Numbered from the stretch's first letter, positions 55,547 to 63,908 are shown. The stretch: 64,000 nt of DNA from Dyadobacter soli (GCF_900101885.1 NZ_FNAN01000017.1:62001-126000); one strand, 5' to 3'. The notes: a model not told the origin generated them from the letters alone. Translations and numbers: made by a program.

Positions 55547-56068
55547 TTATCTCATGAATGCTACTTCCAATCCACTGGAGAGCACAATTATCAGCATTAC
55601 TACGCCGAGTGCGCGCGCGTAATAGCGCCCGTCAATTTCCTTGTTGACCTTAGCGAAATATCGCTGATAAAGTAGCGCGCCGAGCTCGATACCCAACTTA
55701 CAAGACAGTACTGTGGCTACGATCTCTATGCTGTGAGGAAGCGTATGCTTTAGAATGTCGCCGAGAGGATAATACTTGTGTAATGAAGAGATAGTGTATC
55801 CGAGGATAACGCCATTGTACAGGGTATTGATGACAGATACTGCTCCAAAAGACAGCGCTCCGAATATATTGAACACAGCAACAAAAATGTTATTGACGAG
55901 GATATCCCAGAACAGGACGAGTTTATTTTGGCTGTAAATGCTATTGAAGGATGCCTGGAACTTTCCAGACATGTCCAAAGCAATGTCAAATTTTACCAGC
56001 ACACCCAGTACAAGTCCCGCAACATAAGCACCCGTTGCCAGGTAGCCGCTATATTCTTTTGTTTTCAT
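55547..56068 (-). CDS. SpoIIM / DUF95 family membrane protein
   Basis: 173 residues with the core NNIFVAVFNIFGALSFGAVS, NTLYNGVILGYTISSLHKY and LPHSIEIVATVLSCKLGIEL, the conserved part of the SpoIIM (DUF95) family. Four to five membrane helices. In Firmicutes, DUF95 proteins accompany circular bacteriocins (for example AS-48 and carnocyclin clusters), where they are needed for production or export; other members work in spore development. Here it lies directly downstream of a bacteriocin-like peptide gene, separated by a hairpin. Confidence 0.85.
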   Translation of the reverse strand: MKTKEYSGYLATGAYVAGLVLGVLVKFDIALDMSGKFQASFNSIYSQNKLVLFWDILVNNIFVAVFNIFGALSFGAVSVINTLYNGVILGYTISSLHKYYPLGDILKHTLPHSIEIVATVLSCKLGIELGALLYQRYFAKVNKEIDGRYYARALGVVMLIIVLSSGLEVAFMR

Positions 56069-56093
56069 CTATAGACCATATTGTTTGACAGTA

Positions 56094-56124
56094 GCCGGTC
56101 TATGGCAAATCGCCATAGACCGGC
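56094..56124 (-). terminator. Perfect 13-bp hairpin between the peptide and SpoIIM genes
   Basis: Stem GCCGGTCTATGGC / GCCATAGACCGGC, 5-nt loop, 6 bp after the peptide stop codon and 25 bp before the SpoIIM ATG. There is no T-run on the minus strand, so it more likely stabilises the peptide end of the mRNA or partly stops transcription. Confidence 0.7.
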
Positions 56125-56130
56125 GGCCTA

Positions 56131-56394
56131 TTAGAGACCGGATATTACACCGGCTGCCGCGCCAGCAACAGGGCCTGCGACCATCCCTACGCCAAAGCCC
56201 CAAGCAGCGGCGTCAAGAACGCCAATTGCCCCAATGGCTGCACCAGCACCGGGAGACGCTCCCTCACTTGATGCAACATAACCAATCCCAACCCATATTT
56301 TGTTGGCCTTTGGTTTAGACAGCATGTTGGAAGAAACGCCGATCAGCGCGCAAACTGAAAAGAGAAGCGCTAAGGATTTCGCTTTTTTTTGCAT
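56131..56394 (-). CDS. Secreted glycine-zipper peptide, bacteriocin-like
   Basis: 87 residues from the ATG at 56394 (a longer start at 56427 is less likely). Residues 1-26 form a Sec signal (MQKKAKSLALLFSVCALIGV); no double-glycine leader is seen. The mature 55 residues hold 14 Gly and 14 Ala, with glycines at 66, 70, 74, 78, 82 and 86, a six-fold GxxxG series (AAAWGFGVGMVAGP, VAGAAAGVISGL). This resembles class IIb bacteriocins of the lactobin A/cerein 7B kind, but also any glycine-zipper membrane protein. Position: third of six genes, between a zinc-ribbon and a SpoIIM protein. Function is not proven. Confidence 0.7.
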   Translation of the reverse strand: MQKKAKSLALLFSVCALIGVSSNMLSKPKANKIWVGIGYVASSEGASPGAGAAIGAIGVLDAAAWGFGVGMVAGPVAGAAAGVISGL

Positions 56395-56429
56395 AATTGA
56401 AATATATAAAAGTGGAACATAAAACAACT

Positions 56430-56744
56430 CTATTTGATGTTAAAAATGGTCGTCCGGTATACATACACGCAGATCCCCATTATGGCAGTGGCGCCGCACA
56501 TGGCTCCGATGGCCAGGGCAACGAAAATGTTATCCTGAAAGTATTCCAGGTAAACTTTGGACGGGACCACTACACTTATAAGGCCGATCAGGTAACCCCA
56601 CTTCCAGCTTTTCGATTTTTGAGGGGTAATCGACGTTCCGCAATGCGGGCAATTGAAGCCATGGCCGTCTGCAACTTTTATCACATGCTTAAATGCGAGC
56701 TCATTGCCACAGGCGGGGCAGCAAAAAATTTTCTGATTCTTCAT
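56430..56744 (-). CDS. Zinc-ribbon membrane protein
   Basis: 104 residues: an N-terminal zinc ribbon (CCPACGNELAFKHVIKV and FNCPHCGTSITPQK, four Cys in two CxxC pairs) and two membrane helices (WGYLIGLISVVVPSKVYL and IFVALAIGAMCGATAIMGIC). The start overlaps the previous stop by four bases. It is 35 bp from the peptide gene. A cytoplasmic zinc ribbon on a membrane anchor suggests a scaffold or assembly role in the operon's complex. Confidence 0.75.
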   Translation of the reverse strand: MKNQKIFCCPACGNELAFKHVIKVADGHGFNCPHCGTSITPQKSKSWKWGYLIGLISVVVPSKVYLEYFQDNIFVALAIGAMCGATAIMGICVYVYRTTIFNIK

Positions 56745-58534
56745 AAACTGTTCTTTTGGTTGTCGTCAGAGTATACACGCCGCGCGTGCTCCCTGATCGT
56801 TTGGACTTGATCGGATGCTATTTTTACGGGAAGTGCCAGGATTCTGGCAGCTGCTTGCTTTGCCATGTCAGTTTGTCCCAGCTCCTGATGCGACTGAACT
56901 TGGAAATACAAGGGTTCGAACCTGGATGGTATGATATGGGCCGCGTTTTCAAGAAAGACAAGCGCTTGCCTGAATTGCTTTTGGGCATAATAATTCTTGG
57001 CCTTTAAAAGCGTCGATTCATAGGAATATGCAATTTGGTCATAGTCCTCCAGAATCTGCAAGCTCTTTGTGTAATCTCCGGATTGGTACAGCGATGACGC
57101 ATATGCTAACAAGAAGTCACTGCTATGTCTCATTTCCGTATAACAGCGCTCATAGCGCTCATTTGCACCTTTGTACTGGCGCATAAAGGCGTAAGCGCGC
57201 CCAGCATTATAGTAGTGCAGGGTCTGAAAGAAATACCCCGAACCCAACCACAAAAGCACACAAACAGATACGGTCACGGTTAACAACGCTGCTTGTACGC
57301 TTGCCTTAAAGCTTGGCCATGTAGCCGACACTCCGCTATTAGAAAGTGCCGTCAATAGGAGCATCGTTACCATAATCCCTATGGATTTTGATGGGTACCC
57401 TGTCAGCGATAATACGAAAAAAGACGCGACCGCGGCATATATACATTCAATCGCGAATTTCGGGTGGTGCCCCTTCTGAACATTGTTCAGGGTGAAGAAG
57501 GAGAACAACAGCAATAGGGCTATTCCCGCAATACCCTGTTCTGCCAGCAGGTTCAGGATTTCGTTGAATGGTACAAGGATACTGTCAGCAACAGATAACT
57601 CGAATGCGTCAGGTTTGTTACTTTCAAAATACTGCTGCTGAGCCATTGCATATTCAGCGCTGAAATTACCCGTGCCGACGCCCAATAGAGGCTGTTCCTT
57701 GATCATCGAAAGCGTATTTTTCCAGACAAACAGTCTGCCGGCGGCAGATTCAGGGCGCAATAGGTATAAGTAAACTGCAATCCCCAAAACTACCGGTATG
57801 GATACCCCGGCTAGAATCCATTGGGCGTTCCTGATCTTACCGATGCGTTTGCCGGGTTCGAAATGTATAAACAGTATATAGCTGCAAGACAATACAGCAG
57901 CCAGTATAGCACCCCGCGACCCACTAAGCACAAGCAGTAGTACAGCGGCTAGGGTGTTTAGACCGGTTAATTGGTAAACCCTTCTCCTTGAACTGTCCTC
58001 ACCGTAAGTCAGGAACAGATGTAAAGAGACTGGCAGGCATATAGCCGAATAACCGGCTAAGATCCCCGGATTATTAAATGACCCTGTAACCGCGAAGAAA
58101 GGATTGGAGCTGGGAATTGCCCCAAAGTATTGGGCCCCCGATATCAGCAACTCGATAACCAGCGGACTCGTAGCGATCGTAAGCAAGATGGCGTAATCGG
58201 CTATTTGCCGAAAGGTAATCCTGTAAACCACATAAGCACAGAACAGGCCTGTGGCAAGCAAAAAGCCTTCCAGATTTTTAAAAGGGTGATGGAATAGAAA
58301 TGTATTTGCGACGATAAATAAATAGAACAGCAGTGCAAAGCTATCCGCGTTTGTTATCCCAAACGGTACTGTTTTGCTGCTATATTCAATAAATGCTACC
58401 CCACTCAACAACGCCAGGCATACCAGAAGTACAAATTCCCTCGGGAAAAACATGCCGATGTAGCTCAGTTCCACATGGGGAGAAATCAAACTGCCAGCGA
58501 GCAATATATATTTAGCCAGATCTATATTCCTCAC
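56741..58534 (-). CDS. O-antigen ligase-like (Wzy_C) membrane protein with C-terminal TPR
   Basis: 597 residues. About eleven membrane helices (YIGMFFPREFVLLVCLALL, ITAFRQIADYAILLTIAT type), the large periplasmic loop with VGTGNFSAEYAMAQQQYFES and LVPFNEILNLLAEQGIAG, which matches the Wzy_C motif of O-antigen ligases and protein oligosaccharyltransferases, and then TPR helices (ERYERCYTEMRHSSDFLLAY, SYESTLLKAKNYYAQKQFRQ). Ligases transfer a glycan from a lipid carrier to lipid A or protein. First gene of the operon; the 280 bp upstream show no other gene and no certain promoter. A role in glycosylating the peptide is conceivable but unproven. Confidence 0.85.
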   Translation of the reverse strand: MRNIDLAKYILLAGSLISPHVELSYIGMFFPREFVLLVCLALLSGVAFIEYSSKTVPFGITNADSFALLFYLFIVANTFLFHHPFKNLEGFLLATGLFCAYVVYRITFRQIADYAILLTIATSPLVIELLISGAQYFGAIPSSNPFFAVTGSFNNPGILAGYSAICLPVSLHLFLTYGEDSSRRRVYQLTGLNTLAAVLLLVLSGSRGAILAAVLSCSYILFIHFEPGKRIGKIRNAQWILAGVSIPVVLGIAVYLYLLRPESAAGRLFVWKNTLSMIKEQPLLGVGTGNFSAEYAMAQQQYFESNKPDAFELSVADSILVPFNEILNLLAEQGIAGIALLLLFSFFTLNNVQKGHHPKFAIECIYAAVASFFVLSLTGYPSKSIGIMVTMLLLTALSNSGVSATWPSFKASVQAALLTVTVSVCVLLWLGSGYFFQTLHYYNAGRAYAFMRQYKGANERYERCYTEMRHSSDFLLAYASSLYQSGDYTKSLQILEDYDQIAYSYESTLLKAKNYYAQKQFRQALVFLENAAHIIPSRFEPLYFQVQSHQELGQTDMAKQAAARILALPVKIASDQVQTIREHARRVYSDDNQKNSL

Positions 58535-58810
58535 CTCAAATTTCGATTGGTTTCATAAATGCGTTATAAAGAAATTGACGGCAGCAGACCATTCCTTTCC
58601 CGGTATAACCGCTATGTTGATGCACTGCAATGCTACTTATTTTCGTACAGCCTTGAAAGCGGCAAAACATTATTTTTTTGTTTTTCGACTAATCACGAGA
58701 TTTTATCGACGAATCGCGCGTTAGCTATCGGCAAATGAAACGTATTTTTAGGGATGATTTTTTAGTTTTATTATTTGGGGGAATGATGAATTGCTGATCA
58801 GTAACTTGTA

Positions 58811-59211
58811 ATGAATGCCATTATGCTCGCTCCCTTATCTCGTCATTATCGAGAAATTATTTCCTATATCCGGCACTGTTATTTACAAAATGAAGCCGTA
58901 AGTCCCAAAGATTGGAACAGCGAGATATTTTGAATTTCTGGTGGAATGTCGAGGTATTCAACCTGCCGGATTTTAATAAGGAATGCTTTCCATTGCCGCC
59001 TGGCAGTAGCTTTCCGCGGCAAAGTAAAAGGCCGCTGCGTAATCCGAAGGCCAACCGTTACCTGGCAGCATTTACAGCAAGAAATAAAATTTTGACTAGT
59101 GCTACAAAAGGTTGGAGCAACAGACCTATCGAAGTTTTCGCGATAGCCAGGGACGTTCCCAGGGATGCCGAATCTGATACCAGTTTCCTCAATAGCATTT
59201 CTTTTTTATAA
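58811..59211 (+). pseudogene. Broken gene of unknown family
   Basis: A 40-codon frame from the ATG at 58811 (LAPLSRHYREIISYIRHCYL, SPKDWNSEIF) stops at 58933; a coding-like frame shifted by two bases carries on to 59211 (DILNFWWNVEVFNLPDFNKE). Joined, they would give about 130 residues. The ILxFWWxVExF element resembles the first residues of large ATPase/helicase proteins, but too little remains to name it. Confidence 0.4.
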
Positions 59212-59386
59212 AGTTAATAATATTAGAAGCAGGAAACGCTGTTAATATGGCTGGCACTTTTATCAGGACGAATAATTGTGTACATCCCGCGAGTCGTCTT
59301 ACTGGTCGTTACTCGATGAGGTTAGTACATAATAGAAGTGCTAACCAGCAAGCCTTACGAGTTCCGAGTGAGGCCAGCCTCGCAGA

Positions 59387-59442
59387 GCCAGATCCAAATG
59401 AAGCGCGTGGCGGTAGCCGCGTGATACATTTGTACATCTGGC
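59387..59442 (+). other. 56-nt imperfect double-stem hairpin in non-coding DNA
   Basis: Outer arms GCCAGATCCAAATG and CATTTGTACATCTGGC pair over 13 bp; inside, CGCGTGGC pairs with GCCGCGTG (two wobbles) around a GGTA tetraloop. Function unknown; could be a structured RNA or a recombination or repeat site. Confidence 0.55.
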
Positions 59443-59716
59443 CTACCACGGAAAGACAGGTGGTAGCACCTAAATTTGGCACATCTGAAACAGCTAGATT
59501 TCATGCCCGACAAGCAGGTGTCGGCCTTAAAAGGGCACTAATGGTCCAGATTCGGCAAGAAAAGGGAAAAATAGTCCTAAATAAGTTTTTGAGCCCAATT
59601 GGGAGCAAAAATGCTCTTTTTGATGCTTTTCCGGCTGTTTTTTGATCGATTAAGATTCTTTTACCTCCAAAGCGACCTTTCCTTGACCTGAAACATCTAT
59701 TCCCATAAGAGTTAAT

Positions 59717-59772
59717 AAATTTTTTCTTACAAGCCCCTCTCACAATTACGGAGGGGTTGTAAGAAAAAATTT
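59717..59772. repeat. Long inverted repeat
   Basis: Arms 59717-59739 and 59751-59772 match perfectly except for one extra G in the left arm; the loop is 11 nt. T-run on the left and A-run on the right is the reverse of a plus-strand terminator, but on either strand the base of the stem is AT-rich. Confidence 0.7.
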
Positions 59773-59875
59773 AAAGTCCGCAGAAATTGCTTTCAATAAC
59801 AACAGCCTTACGGTGTATACAAGAAGAGGTATCTGGTTAATTGCGAATTGGAAACGTATAGCTACTTGCGACGTT

Positions 59876-60250
59876 TCACCCATCACATTTGGCGGGTATC
59901 CAACGAGGCATTTTCCCAAAAGCATTACGGACTTTCCGAGCGAATTGCGAATCAACAGAACCATTGGCTTTAATGTGGCGAACAATAGCTTTGCCAGTGG
60001 ACGTAATTGTAAATGCAATCGTTATTAAGTCAAGGTTTTCAAACTCTTCTGCCGTGATATCAAGCTCTTTATTGATGTAGATGTAGAACTTGGAAATGCC
60101 GCCGGGAAAAGATGCATTAACTTCTGGCGATGGATACACCACCTCCTTGACTTGCGGATCATACTTGCCTTTACATAATACGTCTTGACAAATGCCGGTT
60201 CTAAGTGACAGTGAAAGGCATATGAAGATACAAATTAAAAGGCGAAGCAT
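59876..60250 (-). CDS. TonB C-terminal-like protein, probably cut by an in-frame TGA
   Basis: 124 residues with a signal peptide (LLICIFICLSLSLRTGICQ) and the TonB_C-type core: EVNASFPGGISKFYIYIN, LITIAFTITSTGKAIVRH, and MPRWIPAKCDG at the end. It stops at TGA (59876-59878). The same frame then reads NVASSYTFPIRN to a TAA at 59837, the sequence expected at the end of the TonB fold after a DG. So the stop is either a nonsense mutation or a natural shortening. It lacks the N-terminal membrane anchor and Pro-rich spacer of a true TonB, so it is a stand-alone periplasmic domain. Confidence 0.65.
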   Translation of the reverse strand: MLRLLICIFICLSLSLRTGICQDVLCKGKYDPQVKEVVYPSPEVNASFPGGISKFYIYINKELDITAEEFENLDLITIAFTITSTGKAIVRHIKANGSVDSQFARKVRNAFGKMPRWIPAKCDG

Positions 60251-60303
60251 TTTAATTTCCTATTTTGCTTTGGACTCGTCAGTACATAAACGCAAAACTG
60301 AAA

Positions 60304-60732
60304 TCATTTTGTAGTGTCGAGCAGTCGTTGGAGTAACTCTACTTTCTCCTGTTCAGATTTCAAAAGGCGCTCGTACAAGTTCTTATTTTCTTCAAGAGCA
60401 ATAATCCACTTTTCTACGGGGTTAAAAATCGGATTATAAAAGACAGATGCTGATTGATCATGGTTGTTCACTGTTTGGGCAATAATATTGACCGCCGACT
60501 GCTCGTCGAAATTCTTAATTGCTTCTGCGGGAACCTTCAGTATCTGAGCAACCTGATCCAGGATTTCCTGTTCAACGACTTCCTTCTGCTCAAGTAGCGA
60601 AACCCTCTTTTGAGACCATTCCTCGCCAAGCTCGAACGCTAAGCCTTCCTGCTTGATTCCCAACATTTCCCGAAAGCGTTTGATGTTCCGGCCGTGGTGA
60701 ATGTGTTTTGTCATTTCTTGCGAAGTGCTCAT
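60304..60732 (-). CDS. XRE family transcriptional regulator
   Basis: 142 residues: an N-terminal helix-turn-helix (NIKRFREMLGIKQEGLAFEL, GEEWSQKRVSLLEQKEVVEQ) and a C-terminal coiled segment (ENKNLYERLLKSEQEKVELL). The type is frequent next to mobile DNA in Bacteroidota. It is divergent from the hypothetical gene at 60867, with 134 bp between, so it may control both. Confidence 0.85.
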   Translation of the reverse strand: MSTSQEMTKHIHHGRNIKRFREMLGIKQEGLAFELGEEWSQKRVSLLEQKEVVEQEILDQVAQILKVPAEAIKNFDEQSAVNIIAQTVNNHDQSASVFYNPIFNPVEKWIIALEENKNLYERLLKSEQEKVELLQRLLDTTK

Positions 60733-60866
60733 TTTTCAAAAGATAAGGTTTCTCTGGTTTTGATCAAAAGTCTAAAATAGCTGTTTTAGGGCTAGGAAAC
60801 CAAGTTTTGGTATTTTTTAGAATCACATCAGTTCTGATTTTCACCATTTATTCCACTCAAATAGGG

Positions 60867-61787
60867 ATGATGATGAGATATATTTCAGAAGATGTCAAGG
60901 ATCTGAAACCGGTTTGGCTATCAAGTCAGGAGACCGAGCGCCCGGAGAAAATACTCCCGGAATTTTGGAGAAATTATACGATTGCTGACTGCAGGTTCTT
61001 TCTGTGGCAGATGCTCTCAGCATCGATATCGACCGAAGGCCAGCATGTAGATGCCAGCCCTGAAGAGCAAATCTACTTTTTTGAGAATCTAGTGGTGTAC
61101 CTTGAAGCATCGTTTGTGTTGGATCAGCATCAGTCTTTGTCAAAAGCAAGAGCAGATGAAGGCGAGCATATTGAGCCATGTAAATCTTTCGAGGAGTCGC
61201 ATTCATCAGAGAGGCTGCCAAATCGACGAATTCTAACCAAGAAGCTGAATAAGCGCCTTAAACGCCTTTCGATCTGGCATCGTGATGGATTCGATGACCC
61301 GTACGCGATTCTTGATTCCTTTTTTGACGCGTACGACCTAACAAGCTTTAAGGCAAGATTGTACGATATTTTGCAGGTGTGCTGTCAAGAAAAATACTAC
61401 GACAAGGGCTGCCCAGCCGACGTACTATACCTTCTAGAAAAGGTTGAATCGATTATCAATTCTGCCTACCTGATTCTGAGCGGTGAAAAGGAAAAACGAC
61501 TAACCAAGTCGAAACCATCCGCCGAAGGCACTTGCAAAGCCAGCGTCGGGCCAGACGGAGAAATTGAATTACCTGCCAGTACTATTCAATTCTTGACAGA
61601 ATTTTTTGAGTACAAGAGCCTAAAGAAGTGGAAGCAGGAACTTAACCAGATTTGCCTTTACTCCCTAAGTAGCCAGTCTGCTCAGGAATGGGGAGTTTAC
61701 ATTGACATGCTTACCCTATACCAGCTACTTGGCAGGCTAGCGGAAACGGCTTTTGATCTTCGAAAAAATAAATCAGCGTTGACTTAA
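60867..61787 (+). CDS. Unrecognised 306-residue protein
   Basis: Start at the ATG at 60867 (ATGs also at 60870 and 60873; a TTG at 60807 is unlikely). Helical, with no signal peptide or membrane helix. Segments: CRFFLWQMLSASISTEGQ, NKRLKRLSIWHRDGFDDPY, AYDLTSFKARLYDILQVCCQ and YKSLKKWKQELNQICLYSL. Family unrecognised; the two-part helical layout recalls RteC-type proteins but no signature confirms this. Likely regulated by the divergent XRE gene. Confidence 0.6.
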   Translation: MMMRYISEDVKDLKPVWLSSQETERPEKILPEFWRNYTIADCRFFLWQMLSASISTEGQHVDASPEEQIYFFENLVVYLEASFVLDQHQSLSKARADEGEHIEPCKSFEESHSSERLPNRRILTKKLNKRLKRLSIWHRDGFDDPYAILDSFFDAYDLTSFKARLYDILQVCCQEKYYDKGCPADVLYLLEKVESIINSAYLILSGEKEKRLTKSKPSAEGTCKASVGPDGEIELPASTIQFLTEFFEYKSLKKWKQELNQICLYSLSSQSAQEWGVYIDMLTLYQLLGRLAETAFDLRKNKSALT

Positions 61788-61815
61788 CGACTGAAAGAAA
61801 GTATCTTGGGGCTTT

Positions 61816-61870
61816 GGTAGGGCAGAGATTTCGTTTCATCTTGGTGGATTGTTACAAACTCTGCCCTACC
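61816..61870. repeat. 12-bp perfect inverted repeat around 31 nt
   Basis: GGTAGGGCAGAG (61816-61827) and CTCTGCCCTACC (61859-61870). The spacing is long for a simple terminator. It is 29 bp after a stop codon. Confidence 0.6.
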
Positions 61871-61887
61871 TATATTCTTTTAAAATT

Positions 61888-61906
61888 GCGCGGCGCCGCG
61901 CGTTTT
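61888..61906 (+). terminator. GC palindrome followed by T-run
   Basis: GCGCGGCGCCGCGC, a 14-nt perfect palindrome, then GTTTTT. Likely the terminator of the gene ending at 61787. Confidence 0.55.
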
Positions 61907-62624
61907 TGCATCAAGGAGATTGAAGGGGTATTTTAGATCGTTCTAAGGGACAACTCATGCATGAATGAGAGATCAAGCCGATCTTCCAATAGAGATTAAC
62001 AGGTTACTAGTCCGTTACATCAAGGAAGTGGGTATGCCTACCCTGAAGGCACTGTCAGCCCAAACCTAGCGGGCGAAGGCCATTAATTTTGTTCTGTAGA
62101 TAAAAAGGAAATTTAAGCCGGGAGGCCGAAAAGGAGCGATATTTAAACCAGGCACTTCATCAAGAATTATTCCCTAAATTTCAAGAAATGAACAAGAACG
62201 GTTTTTCGACGAATACCAGAGTCTGATGATGACAGACTTGGGAAATACAAAAAATAGCCCTTCTTTTCACTGCAAGGTGCCCAGATCCGTTAAGGCGACG
62301 CGTATCGAGATAGCCGAAAAATGGTGTGAAAAAGTAATGGAGCAGCAAGGAGGATGCCTGATCAAGGTTTCCGCGCCCATAGCTAAACTTTACCGACCGA
62401 CGTATAAAAACCTGCTTTTTCCCAAATTCGATAGGTAGACAATACGGCGCCATTGATCATCTCATTCCGTGGCGGATTGATCACCAGCTGCGATTCGCTA
62501 AGTCCTGGTTGACTTGCTGCCGGTACCCTTAGTGGTCAAAAGAGACATAGGGAGGTCAATTGAGATCGAAATGACTTGGTCAACCAAATTTGAAATCAGC
62601 ACAGCCGCTCGGCGTTGATCAGTT
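61907..62624. other. Gene-free stretch
   Basis: About 720 bp with only short ORFs in clashing frames (one at 62226-62438 has WCEKVMEQQGGCLIKVS). No recognised gene or repeat. Confidence 0.5.
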
Positions 62625-63908
62625 TCAATGTGATTTCGACAGCAAAACGCCATCTTTGACCACCATTTTAGGTTGTGACAGTGTTGCGGCAAAGTCTTGT
62701 TCCAAATCACCCTCAAAGAATACAACATCTGCCTTCATACCTTTTCGGATTGCCCCGATTTGATTTTCTGCGCGCAAAACTTTGGCAGGATTCACAGTGG
62801 CATATTGCATTACCTCTGCGACTGGAATGCCTGCCTCATAATAGGATACAAGCACATCGACTGAACTTTTCCCGCGATCGAGGCCTTCAATATCTAGGTA
62901 ATAATCGGAGCCAAAAACGATACTAACCCCTCTAGTGACGGCCCTTTTCAGCCGATCATGCATTCCCTGCAAATTACTTTCAAGATAATCGTCCGCTTCC
63001 TTTCCCTTCATACCAATCCCGTCAATCATGATCTTACCCTGTTTTCGTGATATATCTGTCGGGACCAGGTAAACGTGACGCTCGGCCATCAGTTGTATGG
63101 TGCTGTCAGACAGCGTATATCCGTGCTCAATTCCGTTAACACCTGCAAGTATTGCATTACGTGCCGCTTTGTCGGAATTGGTGTGGGCTGTAACCGTTAG
63201 GCCATGCGATTTTGAAGCTTCAACGATTGCCGTCAGCAGCTCTTTTTTCAATAGCCCGTGATCCGTATCGGCACAAACTTTGATCACATTTACGCCATGC
63301 TGTGCATGTGCATCGACCGCTTTCTTTGCATCTTGCGTATTACGTATTATGCTATACTCCTGGTCGATCAGGAAAGTATCTGCCGGCGCAAGTTTGGAAA
63401 ATTGACCGCCTGGACCACTCAGGATGGGTCCCGACACAAACATAGTCAGGCTACCTTTTTTAGTGGAAAGTTCTTTTTGCAGTTTGATGTCAAGGTACTG
63501 GCCGGAGTTTCCAAGATCGCGACTGGTGGTAATACCTGCTTCCAGGCAACTCTGCGCAAGTTTTAGTCCTTGCGCGATGCGTTCTTGTGACGGTATTTTG
63601 GAAGCATTGTTGAAGCCTTCGCTTGTTTTTGTTTGCTTTTGATTAAATACCAAATGCGTATGCATATCAATCAAACCAGGAGTGGCAGTGCAGCCATTTA
63701 AATCAATCTCTTTGACACCCTTGGGCTTTTTAACGTTTGTCCCTACTTGCTGAATTATGCCGTCCGATATCAAGATCTGCTGGTTTGTTAAAAATGTTTT
63801 TTTCTGGGAGTCATAGAGCTTTCCAACCCGGAACAATAATGACTGGGCTTCTTGGGCATAGGTTGTTAAGGAAATTATAAAAGCAAAAACGGTGAGGATA
63901 ATTCGCAT
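62625..63908 (-). CDS. Secreted imidazolonepropionase-like amidohydrolase
   Basis: 427 residues from the ATG at 63908, which begins the signal peptide RIILTVFAFIISLTTYAQ. The barrel metal sites are visible: GLIDMHTHLVFNQ, VNVIKVCADTDHG with Lys, LTVTAHTNSDKAAR, NGIEHGYTLSDS, and VFGSDYYLDIEG with the final Asp. The N- and C-terminal strands form the usual sandwich (ISDGIIQQVGTNV; MKADVVFFEGDLEQD). Relatives hydrolyse C-N bonds of dipeptides or cyclic amides, and secreted members are common in Bacteroidota. Substrate unknown. Complete inside the window. Confidence 0.88.
   Translation of the reverse strand: MRIILTVFAFIISLTTYAQEAQSLLFRVGKLYDSQKKTFLTNQQILISDGIIQQVGTNVKKPKGVKEIDLNGCTATPGLIDMHTHLVFNQKQTKTSEGFNNASKIPSQERIAQGLKLAQSCLEAGITTSRDLGNSGQYLDIKLQKELSTKKGSLTMFVSGPILSGPGGQFSKLAPADTFLIDQEYSIIRNTQDAKKAVDAHAQHGVNVIKVCADTDHGLLKKELLTAIVEASKSHGLTVTAHTNSDKAARNAILAGVNGIEHGYTLSDSTIQLMAERHVYLVPTDISRKQGKIMIDGIGMKGKEADDYLESNLQGMHDRLKRAVTRGVSIVFGSDYYLDIEGLDRGKSSVDVLVSYYEAGIPVAEVMQYATVNPAKVLRAENQIGAIRKGMKADVVFFEGDLEQDFAATLSQPKMVVKDGVLLSKSH

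Noticed and set aside
59247-59645. 132-codon plus-strand ORF
   Set aside because: It runs through the hairpin element, has no family and unlikely composition, and a clashing minus ORF of similar quality exists.
62226-62438. 70-codon ORF (WCEKVMEQQGGCLIKVS)
   Set aside because: No start context, no family, and clashing frames; probably random or decayed.
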